Shown here piece after piece: positions 46,600-58,100 of a stretch of 64,000 nt of DNA (position 1 is the stretch's first letter; every line of letters starts with the position of its first letter). The notes beneath the pieces were generated by a model. That model worked only from the letters and a program-made list of their open reading frames with translations, ran no database searches and had not been told where the DNA came from. This stretch comes from Neurospora intermedia (taxonomy: Eukaryota; Ascomycota; Sordariomycetes; Sordariales; Sordariaceae): NCBI GenBank assembly GCA_037102815.1, contig BTPP01000009.1:1054001-1118000 (forward strand), read 5' to 3'. The translations under genes were made by a program, and so were the position numbers.

Positions 46600-48150
46600 A
46601 CGCCGCCGTATATATTAAGTCCTTCTTTAATTCGCTAATTAATTATTACTTTTTATTACTATATATCCTCTTTAATAGGGATATTATTAAGGTAATTAAC
46701 GTACGGAAGAAGTTAGAAGAGGTAGGATTAGAGGGTAGGCGTAGTTGTAATGAGCCGGCGGCCGTTAATTAGGTAAGTAAAGATTCGAATCCTTAGGAGA
46801 GTACTTTAAACTTAATACTAATAGAAGAAGTAAGTTAATTTATATTAGCGGTATAGGTTATTCTTTTTTTAACCGGCCGGCGGACTTTGACCTTCTTATC
46901 CTCGTTGTTATTTAAATCCTTATTAGCTTTATTACTACTATTAAATAGTATATCGTCGACTTTAATATACTAGTTTTACTATTTTACTTTACTATTAATA
47001 AAGTCGGTTTATAGGGCTTCCCGCTTAACTATAACTAAAGGATATTTACTCCTTATATATATAGTAAGGCGGTTATAAATATTAATAATATATTTACCAA
47101 TTGCCCAATTAATTATAAAAAGTAGTATTATTTTATTGCGGTTCTTAAACGGGGTCGTCTTTAATTAGCCTACTTTCGGTCGGTTGGCTAAGAATAAAGC
47201 CTATATATCCTTATAGGTATTAAAGAGATTAGTAGTCTCGTTAAACGTTACTTTAATTTTATATATAAGAATTAATTATATTCGATAATTAGTCTTTAAT
47301 ATATTTTAACGGTTGTGTACCTACTTATAAATCCAATTCTAATTAAAGTATTTACTACGTATCTTTCTAGATGCTATATTGAGAACCGTAGTTAATTATT
47401 TACCCTTAAATCCCCGGGATATATCCTTCTTCTTTTAAATATCGGCTAAGAAAGTAAGGAATAGTATAATTTAGTTAGTAGACTATTGTAAGGCAGTATT
47501 AATCTCCTTAAGGGGAGGGAACTCTTCGTTAAATAATACCGGTTTGGTATTGTAATTTATATTACTAAAATTAGCGGCGGTAGAGGCGGCGGGTATATTA
47601 GAGAAAGACGAACCTATAACGGGATTCCTCTCTATTAAAGAACCTATAATAGGATTCCTCTCTATCGAAGAGGGGATTACAAGATTCCTCTCTATCGAAG
47701 AACCTACAATAAGATTCCTCTCTATTAAAGAGGGGACCCGGGCGGGGACCCGGGCAAGGTAGTTAATAGGGGTAAATTAAAACCGAGGGAGTATAACGTC
47801 CGATTGAAACGACGGCGATAGGATTATAAAATAATTTATACCCGGCTACCCGGGTGGCCGGCTTGCCCGAATAGGTAGTACCCGGTTAATTCTAATACTA
47901 ATTCGCCGTAGAATAATCGGAATTGGCCGGGGTTTGGAGGTACGAAGCGTTTAAGGCTAGGCCGGTTAACTAGTTAGAAGAATAAACTAGGGAAATTAGG
48001 TAGAAGGAGGAGGGTATAGAGGAGGCATTACTTATACGGCCGTAATACTATATTCCTAAGTATCCCAATAACTAAGTAGTATAGAACTAAACTCTCTCAA
48101 TTCTAGATAGATCTTATAATTACGGCGGCCATTATACACAAATTCATCTA
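46600..48150 (-). pseudogene. Harbinger Myb/SANT-like DNA-binding protein remnant
   Basis: Minus-strand frame with TAA/TAG interruptions. The central segment NRFNIFKTNYRI.LILIYK...FNETTNLFNTYKDI.ALFLANRPKVG.LKTTPF matches the Myb/SANT-like fold found in Harbinger accessory proteins (two helices, an aromatic core, and the final W-LR-x-PF type end). The N-terminal part includes four copies of a 33-base repeat at 47,600-47,735. The C-terminal part is charged (KKVKVRRPVKKR). In this family the protein brings the transposase to the element ends and to the nucleus. Confidence 0.7.
47600..47735. repeat. 33-base tandem repeat within the Myb/SANT-like gene
   Basis: Four copies of a unit with the core GATTCCTCTCTATYRAAGA, coding in the minus-strand frame for a repeated IERN-containing motif. 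Confidence 0.75.
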
Positions 48151-48917
48151 AATTAAATACTTTATCGTCGACATCGTTAACGAAGTTAGCAATTTATAAG
48201 CGAATAGTAGGTATAATAAATAAAGTAAAGGAGTAAGTAATAGAGAAATAAGGGTATTAATAATAGAGGATTTTAGTTAATAGAAGTATAAAATTAATGC
48301 CTATATTTATACCCAACCGATTCGACTCTATTCAATTCGATTCAACTCGATTCAATTGGGCACTCAACTGGGCATTTAATTGGACACTCAATTAGTTAAA
48401 AACCCTCGATTTATATTAATTTACTATTATTACTAATAATAATAGTTTTTATACGCTAATACTACAGTTTACTCAATTATAATTATTATTATAGTAGACT
48501 ATTATTTATATCCCCCTTTTTATCCTCTAATTATTCGTAGTTAATAACAATTACAACTCAACCTAGGGACTACCTAAAAGTTATATAGTCTTATAGAACG
48601 GCTTCCCAACTACCCGACGGTAATATCTATATATAAATACCTTCAATATTAAATTCGTTATAGTAATTACAATCTTATAATATTAAAATCGAGGTATTTA
48701 CTAGAGGATTTCGACGATATGCTATACCCAATTGTATAGCCTCGCTTAACAACGCCACTAAGTACGTACCAGCGCCACCATGCAATAAAGGATAAAAAGA
48801 AAAGAAAGATAAATAGTACAATATCCCTGTTGGTTACTACAGATGGCGCTTTGTACCCTCCTCTACCCTTATAAGAAGTCAGCAGATTTTTTGCTGACTG
48901 AACCAAACGGGCCCTTA

Positions 48918-50048
48918 GTTGTTTCGGGATTGATTGTCGTTGGAACAAGACAAGAGAATGCAGCGAGGCGGCGGCGGCGGCGGCGCTTGTTGGGAGGAGG
49001 CTGGGTAGGTAGGTAGGTAAGTAGAGGTAGGTACCGGCAATCATCATTATTGGAGCCGAAAGCAAAAAGTCATTTCGCAACTTTTTTAGTCTGGCCGTAT
49101 TGTGAGAACCACCATCACTTATCGAGAGTGATTCCCCCCCCCAAAAAAAAAACAAAAACAAGCAAAGAACGACGAACACTCATTCTGGGAACCCTGGGAA
49201 TCGATGAATGAAGTCATCGTATTTCTCCCGTTTCGAAGCGGATAAATTGGGTGGTGTGTCCCTGTGACGGCAGAGAGAGTCAGAGAGGCTCCAAAGTGGG
49301 CGGTGTCGTGAACCCCGGATCCCCGTGGTGGGCACTGGGCACTGCCCGCCCCTGCATGGCCCGACTTGTCTTTATGGGCTCCACCATCGGTGTCCTGGGC
49401 CCGGGTGAGCTTTCGTTGGATGCTGGGCGTTGCTGGGCACGGGAATAGTGTCTTGGCGTTCCGCAGCCATCTGCCGTGACATGCGGAAGACGACGAAAGC
49501 CAAGGAATCAGGAACTGAGAAAAAAAGAAAAACATACGAAAAGTCAAAATGCTGACATTGTATTGGATTCCCCCAAAACTTCCCGGTTCTCGTTGACAGT
49601 ATTGACAACGACAAGACGGACGAGAGAGAAGTTGAAGGACAGGACGGTGAGATTAAGGGATGGAGTAGATTTGGTCAGCAAACAAACAAGTTTTGGGAGA
49701 GTGTGTGTTTCTGCGGCTTGAGCGAACTAGTAAACAATCGATGTGAAAAGTAGGTGTGATTGATCTTCCTGGGGCAGGGCAGTTACAGATAGAAGACTGT
49801 TATTGGTGTTGCATGCCGCCTGCCGCCTGCCGCCAACGGCCCGACGAAAGGCGAGAACGACAGGAATACAAACGAATGGCCGGCCAACTTTCCACACTGC
49901 GAGCTTCAAATTCCAACGGCAAAACGAAAAAAGAGAGTCAAATGAAAACATCGATAAGCATGGAACCGACTGCTCTCAAAAAGCGCATATTGGATATCAA
50001 CTAACTTCATCAATCTACAACACCATGCCCCTACCCCTACCTCTACTC
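48918..50048. other. Intergenic region between Harbinger and the G-patch gene
   Basis: Normal composition, with (GGC)n at 48,967-48,985, (GGTA)n-like repeats near 49,003-49,030 and an A/C homopolymer junction at 49,133-49,155. No supported gene; short frames here lack any recognisable domain. Confidence 0.6.
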
Positions 50049-52937
50049 TTACAAAACCAACTCCAACAGCGCCTCCCATCCACTCTGCGGCTCCCTGTGG
50101 ATCTTGAGCACATCCTGCCCCTTGACCTCCACAAACAGCACATCGCCCTTGAACCGAACCAGCACACCACCCTTGCCATCTCCCCGGGCCGTGATCCGGT
50201 AATAAGGTCCTTCGGCATGCATCTTCTTGCGCTCCGGGATAAACTGCAAGTCATTCTCCTGGCACCAATCCTCCAGCGCATGTCTGAACGTGATTTCCTC
50301 GGGCTGTTTCTTCTCGGCCTCCACTGGCTGTGGTCGAGTCTCCCGTTCGCGGTGCTTCTCACGGTGACGATGTTCACGCTCGTGCCGGGACGATGATGAG
50401 TACTTGGATGAAGGCAAGGCGGGACCTCGTTCCGGAGCCTTGAGCTCCGTCTTTGCGCGATCACCCAGATCCAGAGCGCGCTCAATCATCTTCATGCCTT
50501 TTTCGAACTCGGCCGTGATGGACGGGAGTGACTTGATTTCCTCCGGGAACACTTGATCCTGCCACCACTCGAACCACTGACCGATCTGCTCGTAGTTTGC
50601 CGTATCGAGGAGAAGCCACTGATACAGCGCGTCATGCCACATGGGGAACACCTCGACCACAATCACCTCTCCGACCATGGACGGGCGAATGACGTCAAGC
50701 CATTTGAACAAGCCCTCGAGCATGTCCATGTACGGCTCCTGGTCGCGCGGGTCGACGCGGAAGTTCTTGCGCATGTACCGCGCCATGCTGGGGAGAAGAT
50801 GGTTCATCACGAGCGGACCCCATTGGTCGGAACCCCGGCGAGGGCGGAGGACTTCCTTCCATTGTTTAAGGCCCGGGATCACCCCGCGGCTGAATTCCCA
50901 GACGTCAATGAGCTGGCGGAATTTGCGCTTGACGTCGGCCACGAGACCGGTCGAGCTCTTGGGGTCAAGGTGGGTCGAAGGTAGGTAGGGGAGCCACGGA
51001 AAGATCCACACGTGCGGGAGATTGGATGTGCTGCTCTTCTTTTTGGGGTGCCACTTCTGGACGGCTTCTTCGAGTTTGCGGACAATGTCTTGGAGAAGCT
51101 GGGACCGGATAAACGAGGGGATTAGCCCGTCCCAGGCTTCAAAGACGGCGATGAGTTGGTCGGGCTCCCGGACGTCCCATACCCTCACCGCACTTGCCAC
51201 AGCGGGAAGCCAGAGCTGGTACATCATGGTTTCATAGGGGGTTGCTGTGGCCCGACGGTGGGTATGCTTGGTCTTCTGGTCAAGGCCGAGTAGCTTCCGG
51301 ATGGACAACAGACCATCAACAAAGCCTGGCTTGGGATCCTCGAGTGGTTTCCAGATCTGTAGGTATTCCCTGAGGGCAGGATAGACGGCGGCAACGGCGA
51401 GTAATGCGACCTCGTCCTTGATCTGTGGCAACATGGCATCGGAAAAGGAGTCGGAGGCGCTCACTAGACCAGAAATTGTGCGCCGTAGCTTGTAGTCAAG
51501 GTCCGCCCTCTTGTCAAACTCGCCGCTCTCGACGGGGACAGAGAGCACTTCGCAAAGACCCGTGATGGCCCTGTTCGCTTGTAGGCTTGCCGTGAGCTCG
51601 TCCAGCTCCTGCTGCTCTTGCTTAAGCTGCAACTCGGCGTATGCCTTGCGTTCCTGAAGGTTCTGCCATTCTTCCAGAATCGCCATAAAATCATTCTGAG
51701 CCCGTCTAACGAGCTTTCGGGATTCGGCTGCCTCCGTCGACTCAGCAGGGGTGGTGGTTCCGGTAGGAGTCATCAGGCCCGAAGACGTCGTGAGCATCTT
51801 CTTACCAGGCCCGGTCATATCTAGAATGGGAGTAAAGGCATCGGGAATGCTCAGTCCCGGGGCGACCTTCTTGACCTCGTCCATTGTCATATACTTGGGC
51901 TTCTTGGGTCGCGGCGTGCTGCCAGCACTGGCCGTACCACTTCCCAGTCCGCCAGCTAAAGCCTTCTTTCTGCGAGCGGCCTTCTTCTTTTTCTCCTCCT
52001 CTTCCGAGTCTACCAGCTCCTCTCCACGCAGACGTGCCTGCCGCTTCTCTTCTTCCCGTTCTGCTTGCGTCTTTTCCTTGACCGCGCCCAGACCGGCACC
52101 CTGGGGCCGGAGGTTCGCCTCGATAATGACGTTGCGTCCCTGGCCTTCTTTACCGAGACCCTTGCCCTCCTGGTAGCCCATCTTGGCCATCATGCGGGCC
52201 GCGAAGGACATCTTGTTGGTTTTTGTCTTTCCATCTTTTGCCCGAGCAAAGGCGCTGGGTAGGGCGACGCGGGGCGTGAAAGGTTCATCGTCGTCTTTTG
52301 CGATGAGCGTTGGTGCTTTGGCCGAAGTTGGGGTGAATCCTGGACCGAGAGGGTTCGACATGTTACTTGTTTTTGACTTGACAAAGGATTGTCGTGGCGG
52401 GCTTCTTTTTTGCTTTTGTTGTGTCGAAGGTACCCATCCCAATCCTTGCCCTGTTGCTGCAGCGGCGGCAGGCTTGAAGCCCAGCCCAACGCCTCGTGAC
52501 TCTTCCTCTTCTTCGTCCTCCTCGTCGTCCTCAGCATGGGCCGCCTTCATCGATGGCCTCGCGTCGTACTCGTCATCCTCGTCCTCTTCGTCATCGATAT
52601 CATCTTCGTCCTCGTCCTCGTCCGAGTTGGCTGGTTTGTTGTTGGCTGACGAGACAAAGCTGACGCCCTTTGTGCGGAGGTTCTTGCGCTTCCATCGAGG
52701 ACCCTCGTCTTCACTTTCGGAACCAAATACACCAAGGGCCGCGGCTTCCTTTGCGTCGCGACCAGTTCGGCGTCTCTTGCGCGGGTTGAAATCGGCGAAT
52801 TCGTCGTCGTGGGGATTGCGCGATGGCACTTGGAAATCATCGAGGTCGTCCGCGTCCGAATCCGAGGACGAGTAATCGGCGGCAGTGGCCTTGTTGAGTT
52901 TGGAGGCGTCGAAGTTGAACCCGCCAAGGCCAGCCAT
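50049..52937 (-). CDS. NTR1: G-patch spliceosome-disassembly factor, TFIP11/Ntr1 family
   Basis: Single-exon frame of 962 aa from the ATG at 52,937 (MAGLGGFNFDASKL). The frame is open 90 codons further upstream, but only this start matches the family. Order: an N-terminal acidic TIP region (residues 20-150, long Asp/Glu runs and a KRRR signal), a G-patch domain at about 244-289 (SFAARMMAKMGYQEGKGLGKEGQG with the glycine pattern), a Lys-rich segment, and a coiled coil near 470-500 (LQERKAYAELQLKQEQQEL). The long GCFC-type helical domain covers 500-850. A C-terminal segment ends DVLFVEVKGQDVLKIH. Family members activate the helicase Prp43 through the G-patch to release the intron lariat spliceosome in the nucleus. 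Likely essential; length is typical. Confidence 0.92.
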   Translation of the reverse strand: MAGLGGFNFDASKLNKATAADYSSSDSDADDLDDFQVPSRNPHDDEFADFNPRKRRRTGRDAKEAAALGVFGSESEDEGPRWKRKNLRTKGVSFVSSANNKPANSDEDEDEDDIDDEEDEDDEYDARPSMKAAHAEDDEEDEEEEESRGVGLGFKPAAAAATGQGLGWVPSTQQKQKRSPPRQSFVKSKTSNMSNPLGPGFTPTSAKAPTLIAKDDDEPFTPRVALPSAFARAKDGKTKTNKMSFAARMMAKMGYQEGKGLGKEGQGRNVIIEANLRPQGAGLGAVKEKTQAEREEEKRQARLRGEELVDSEEEEKKKKAARRKKALAGGLGSGTASAGSTPRPKKPKYMTMDEVKKVAPGLSIPDAFTPILDMTGPGKKMLTTSSGLMTPTGTTTPAESTEAAESRKLVRRAQNDFMAILEEWQNLQERKAYAELQLKQEQQELDELTASLQANRAITGLCEVLSVPVESGEFDKRADLDYKLRRTISGLVSASDSFSDAMLPQIKDEVALLAVAAVYPALREYLQIWKPLEDPKPGFVDGLLSIRKLLGLDQKTKHTHRRATATPYETMMYQLWLPAVASAVRVWDVREPDQLIAVFEAWDGLIPSFIRSQLLQDIVRKLEEAVQKWHPKKKSSTSNLPHVWIFPWLPYLPSTHLDPKSSTGLVADVKRKFRQLIDVWEFSRGVIPGLKQWKEVLRPRRGSDQWGPLVMNHLLPSMARYMRKNFRVDPRDQEPYMDMLEGLFKWLDVIRPSMVGEVIVVEVFPMWHDALYQWLLLDTANYEQIGQWFEWWQDQVFPEEIKSLPSITAEFEKGMKMIERALDLGDRAKTELKAPERGPALPSSKYSSSSRHEREHRHREKHRERETRPQPVEAEKKQPEEITFRHALEDWCQENDLQFIPERKKMHAEGPYYRITARGDGKGGVLVRFKGDVLFVEVKGQDVLKIHREPQSGWEALLELVL

Positions 52938-53615
52938 AATGGCGATTTCGGATCGAGTGTGGTGATGGGAGAATGGACAAAAGAGAAGCGGAAAGTGGTG
53001 ATGACGGCGGAATGTTGTTGTTTGGAAATTGTTTGGAGGTTGCTCGCTACAAGCTGTGGATGTTGACTTCTGTAGCACTGAGCAACAGGCGTCGTACAGT
53101 GACCGGGGTGTGTCCCAATTGATGGGCCCAGCGGGTGCAAGTGGCGTCAGAACTTTTGGCTCGTGTACCTTGTTTGACTTATCGGAGCCTTTTCCCCGTA
53201 AAACCATTAACCCTTTTTAAGTGCATTTCTACCTGCAAATTGTGGTCAGATCGTAACTGGAGGATTATTTACATTAAAGCGTGTGTCATCCTCGACTTCG
53301 ATTTGGTCGCAGTTGGTTACAAGTCACGCCTATGTATGAGACAGAGTAAGTTAACGTGACAATATAATCGATATAGTAAAAGGCATTAAACGTCATCCAA
53401 TATCAAAATTATATGTGCAAAATGATACTGCCTGATCACCCAAGGTCGGGTGTTTGGCATGTCTGGGTATCTCATTATGTCCCAAACGGGAGTTGGCTTT
53501 TCTCCACCCCGCTTTTCATGCTCCAAACGAGGCTGCCTGCCCCTCCAACGCGATTTCCATCAAATCTCAATTCTCATCAACTCTTCCGCCGACATGACAT
53601 CTTTTCCATTCAACT
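52938..53615 (-). promoter_or_regulatory. Region between the SDR gene end and the G-patch gene start
   Basis: About 680 bases holding the promoter of the G-patch gene and the 3' end of the SDR gene transcript. Nothing else is recognised. Confidence 0.5.
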
Positions 53616-55136
53616 TCAAGTCATCTCCGCGCCGCTTTCATGCACAGGAGAACTCTCCTTAACATGCTGCTCGATTGGAATGAGCCCGACATTTATGGAC
53701 TTTGAATCATCCCCGGCATCTGAATCATCAGAGTTTGTCGGTCCCTCCTCGTCGCCCGATGAGCCGGACGTGATGCCTTCAGTATGATTCGACGCAGTCG
53801 ACCAATTGCTGCCCCCGCTTTCGCCCGACGAAGAAAAAGCCTCCGAGGGAATCATGTGCCGCTGGATGATGCTCTCCCATGTCTCTTCTTCTGTGGCAGG
53901 TGGTAGCACTGCTGCGCCGTAGTCGTGCTCCTCCAACCCCGCGATCCCATTCGGCAGAGAAAGATGGACGTCTGGGATGCTCGGTTCGTGCCCGCCGCTT
54001 GGGCTTGGGCTGTACACCATGGGCGACTTGACTCTGGCAATCTTGCCGCTTTTCCAGCCCAGTGATTCTGTTTGAGGACCTGAAGCTGTTGAAGAAGGCA
54101 CCTCGCGAGGCTGGCGTACTCTGGCCCAGTGCTCGACAACGCTCTTTACCTGGTCGGCAAAGCTGATGAAATCCATTCCAAATGTATCTGTCGTTAGGCT
54201 GGTATCGATTGGTATACTGACTGTCTGGTAGTAGCCACTGGTCGTCAATAGCTTACTTGCGAAAAGCTCTGGGAATTCTTCCTCGGCAATGTCGATGGCG
54301 TCGGTCCACCGTACTTGCTCACCCAAAATGAAGCTCTGATCCCCAAGAATCTTGGGACTCAGAGCCTTGACATGAACCCGTGCCACGTCTTCGACATGCA
54401 CCGACAACCCCGCGTATACCCCCTGACTGTGACCTAGGAGCAAGGCTGCCAACATGGAGTTTGTGCCCCGCATCGCCTGCTTCTCCGTAGTCGCTGCCGT
54501 GTTGGCTCCCAGCACAAAGCCGGGGTGTATGTAGACGGCGTCAAAAGGTGGCCGCTCGTTCTTCATGTACTCCTCCGCCACTTGAAGTGCTCGACATTTG
54601 GAAGCTGCGTAGGCGGCAAACTCGGATTGGTACGGTCCTTGGTCGACGGGTATCCGGTCTCCGGGAAGTACTGGCCGTGTTCTCTGTTGTTTGCCCTCCA
54701 TTTGTGATATTGGAACAATCGCCGCAATGGAACTGGTAAAGACAACACGTCTCACGGATCCGCTTTGCTCAGCGGCATCAAGGATATTGAGTGTTCCAGC
54801 TGCAGCAGGCTTGATGAACGTCTCGCGGGCGTCATCTGTGGTGATCCAACGAGCAGACTTGCTCGGTAGGGGAGACGCTGTGTGGATGATGTATGCGGCA
54901 TCTTCGGCAGCCGCCACGAATGCCCCAGGTGTCGTGATGTCTGGCACAACGATAAAGGAAAGTCTCGAACCGGGGTTCAGACGACGTACTGCGGGACGAG
55001 CTCGGATTGTGTGTTCGTCCTCTGTTTTTCGGACAGCGCACCGGACATGATATCCTTCACCGAGTAGGAAACGAAGAATGGCCCAGCCAAGGTGGCCGGT
55101 GGCGCCAGTCAACAATACTGTGTCTCCAAATGCCAT
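53616..55136 (-). CDS. Extended SDR NAD(P)-dependent reductase (dihydroflavonol reductase-like) with acidic C-terminal extension
   Basis: Single-exon frame of 506 aa. Residues 8-17 LLTGATGHLG form the dinucleotide-binding Gly motif. The catalytic residues are Ser135/136 (FTSS) and Tyr176-x3-Lys180 (YAASK), the extended-SDR signature, and HPGFVLGAN follows the active site. The catalytic fold ends near residue 345 (SFADQVKSVVEHWARV), the normal size for DFR/ketoreductase relatives that reduce aldehydes or ketones using NADPH. The last ~160 residues are an extension rich in Ser, Glu, Asp and Gly (SSSGESGGSNW, SGSSGDEEGPTNSDDSDAGDDS), without a known domain. No biosynthetic partner gene is adjacent, so the substrate is unknown. 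Confidence 0.85.
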   Translation of the reverse strand: MAFGDTVLLTGATGHLGWAILRFLLGEGYHVRCAVRKTEDEHTIRARPAVRRLNPGSRLSFIVVPDITTPGAFVAAAEDAAYIIHTASPLPSKSARWITTDDARETFIKPAAAGTLNILDAAEQSGSVRRVVFTSSIAAIVPISQMEGKQQRTRPVLPGDRIPVDQGPYQSEFAAYAASKCRALQVAEEYMKNERPPFDAVYIHPGFVLGANTAATTEKQAMRGTNSMLAALLLGHSQGVYAGLSVHVEDVARVHVKALSPKILGDQSFILGEQVRWTDAIDIAEEEFPELFASKLLTTSGYYQTVSIPIDTSLTTDTFGMDFISFADQVKSVVEHWARVRQPREVPSSTASGPQTESLGWKSGKIARVKSPMVYSPSPSGGHEPSIPDVHLSLPNGIAGLEEHDYGAAVLPPATEEETWESIIQRHMIPSEAFSSSGESGGSNWSTASNHTEGITSGSSGDEEGPTNSDDSDAGDDSKSINVGLIPIEQHVKESSPVHESGAEMT

Positions 55137-58100
55137 TTTCGGCGGTCTTTGCTGTCTGGTGTTTGGTCTTTGCTCGTGTAATGGCTGATAATGTTGTATA
55201 TATTCAGTCGATGGCGAGCCAAGCTCAAAACGTCAAGAGAGTTGGATCATAAAAGGAGGTCGACGTAGAGAACTCAGGAAAGGGTGGGCAACAGCCTAAA
55301 GTATTAACATGTGCCGCATAACGCCCTCCATGGCATCGGAGAGCGCTTCCCCCTTTCGGCTCCCAATCGCACTCCATTGTCTGCACCAGCATCAAGGTAT
55401 ACGTACCTCAGCCACGGAGGGCCTCGCCTCTCATCTGTTTCAGCTGTATTCTGCTGACCACAAGCCTCCAACAAGGGGCAATCACAGTTACGGCCCAATG
55501 CCAAAGCTCCCTTCCCACAGACCGCAGCTTCCGGAGATTTGGTCCAGAGTATTTCTGGTCACGGTTTCGACGTCACCATTTCAGCACCTTTTTTGCTATG
55601 CCACGTAGAGGTACCCTCCGTTGTCCGAGCGGTATTAACCGAGACCGCCCATTGCACTGATACCGGGCACTCGAACAAGGACGTTACCTCCGACATAGCC
55701 GTCCCGCATGCCCTTTCGGGCACTGAGCGGCCGACTTACCGACGTCGGCAACACAAGCAATGTCAAAGACGTCGTCAGCATCTTCCTGCAACTGCCCAAA
55801 CGTCTCATGCTCGCATCTTGGCGTTCCGTGTGACCCCGACTGTTTGTGGCGGCTTGGGCGTCGGCCGAGAGACGATGCTCCAAGGAGGACATTTTCTCTC
55901 CCAATCTGACCAGAACGGTCTCAATTACCCCAGATCAATCGCGGCAGTTCGAATCGACCCCTTCTTAGCTCTGCATGCATGTCTGCGGTGCGCAGATGGT
56001 ACCGTCATATGCGAGATTTCCAGCTCGCCAGTCGGAGTTCGCTGAACAGTCGAGACCGACTACAAACGACAGAAGCGATGGTGACACAGCAGGGGCAAAC
56101 ATGAAAGTTGCTGATTTGGTAAACAATCACGTAGCGTTGCTTGATTGACGCATCTCGGATATAACAGCAATTTCTGCGACTGACAGGTCAAAACAAGCTG
56201 CATCTGCCGGCCGCCGACTCTGACGCGTCCAATGCAAACCGGCACCTTTGACTCCTTCGACTCCTTCGACTCCTTCAAGGGGCACGAGAAGCACACATGG
56301 CTACCTACCTCCACGACCCGGCAGCACGCGGCGGCGTCGTAATGCACATTTGGTCTTTGTTCATCCCTTGCATAACCCCCGCGTGGGATATTCAAATGCA
56401 GCCGATGCCCGTGGTCTCCGACAAACTCGCAACAATGGAATGCGGGCAAATGGGCGGGCAAAGCATGTTGCCCACGCTCTCCATGCTGACCAGCAGTTCA
56501 AGCGGCGAACGGCGATCTGCACACATGTCTCTACCCGCCGCGTCTGGACAACATCTCCGCGTCACACACGCACTTACAATAATCTTCTTTTCGGTCCCGT
56601 GGGCCGTGAGACATGATTCGCAGAAGTAGCCGACCGACAGACAACGACCTCACCTCTTTCGGTATTTTGACTGACCGTGTAAGCTCGATCTGGACCTTTT
56701 GTTTCGCCTACAACTGAAGCTGTCTCGGTTTCTTTCAATGCTGGTGTCACCCATTTTGTCGGATGTTTTGGCAGCAAGCCACAGCTACACACAAGCTGGG
56801 CTGAGAGTAGCCGCGGCCTGGCCATGGCGTGTCGAGGCAACGCCACCGGTCGCACCAAAATAGGAGATTCAAGATCTGGGCTACGCCACGGGGGGATTTT
56901 GCAATAAAGGGCAACAAAGGACATCCTGGCATGCATTATTCACATGGCGAGATCCGAGTGGCAAAGAAACACGTTAACGATGTCGAGGAACAGGGTCCGG
57001 AATGCGGAGAAGACACGGATCGGGGTTTACTCCGGGCCAGGAACGAGCGAACGACAACAGCACCTTGTTATGCCACGCTTGGACCCAGAAATAATGAGGC
57101 CGGGGTCTTCCAACTTGGGTCTGGCATTGTGCTTGGATATCCTGGAATAATATTCCATTTTCAGCTTCAAACGGGCGAGACCACAAGCTGCACCGCAGTC
57201 CCCCACTTGTGTACAACATGTTCATAAACAGGTACTGCTGCCCGATAAGATTCCGGACTGGAATACTGCCTCCGGCTCGGCTGTGCCCCCGAATCCCCCA
57301 CGCGGATAACGGCCCGGAAGATCACCGGTTCCACAACGGGGGTCGAGGCGATAATCATTGTCAGCATATGGTATAAAGTATCAGTGCGGCTAAGGGATAG
57401 ATGAGCCTATGCTCCGTCCGGTCCCTTGTTCCAACTGTAACCAGCCAGTTATCAACGGCATGTCTCTTCTTAATTCTGCAATCGCGACCAAAATTTCCAC
57501 CTATGATCACAAGCATATGTCGGACGGCAGACATAGCTGCCAAACCACACCGCGCGAAGATATGGCACAGAAGTCCCTGTGGCCGGCCCCGTTCATTGTA
57601 GGAGCCATTCTTCTCACCCATTGAGGGGTGAGTGTGCAAGTACGTCATCGGCTCCATTGTCTGCCATTTTCTCCTACCGTGGGACGTCACTAGCGGAACA
57701 TGTTCTGGGAAGCGCCGTTCATGAAAACACGAGGGGCGTTCGTCCGGTGGAAATATCTGTGCAGTGCAGTTCGGACGAGGAGTTCCTGGTAGGACTTACA
57801 TCCCCTGCTCTTGATTTTCCTGGATCTCTTGCGGGGCAGACCTACGTTCGTCTTCGCATTGACTCCAACTTTTCTCCAATTGTATCAAACTGAAGTTCTC
57901 TTTTTCCCTCCATGTTCATCCGGTACTCCGAGCCTTAGCCGGCGTCACAACTTCTCCTGTCCGAACGCATTGTGATTCTACTGTCATCACACCATATGCT
58001 GAGCTCTTACGTGATCACACTTATCCCTAACCCCCGAAATCGGCCTTTCCGGCTTACCCCTGAATAATGAAAACAAGCGCCAAGTGTTGAGGTTTCTTAT

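Larger units (their letters stand above)
44184..48914. mobile_element. PIF/Harbinger DNA transposon, RIP-inactivated
   Basis: A 4,731-base element with matching terminal inverted repeats (GGGCSCGTTTGGTTCAGTCA core, about 26 bases) at 44,184-44,209 and 48,889-48,914, flanked on both sides by TTA (44,181-44,183 and 48,915-48,917), the typical PIF/Harbinger target duplication. It encodes a plus-strand DDE_4-type transposase and a convergent minus-strand Myb/SANT-like protein, the standard two-gene Harbinger content. The TIRs themselves are hardly mutated, whereas the interior is strongly RIP-mutated and AT-rich. Confidence 0.9.

Noticed and set aside
49119-49547. 142-codon minus-strand frame
   Set aside because: Starts in a homopolymer-rich area, no motif, and overlaps other equally long frames.
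55539-56045. 168-codon frame in the gene-poor stretch
   Set aside because: No domain, no family pattern, and comparable frames on the other strand; chance in GC-balanced DNA.
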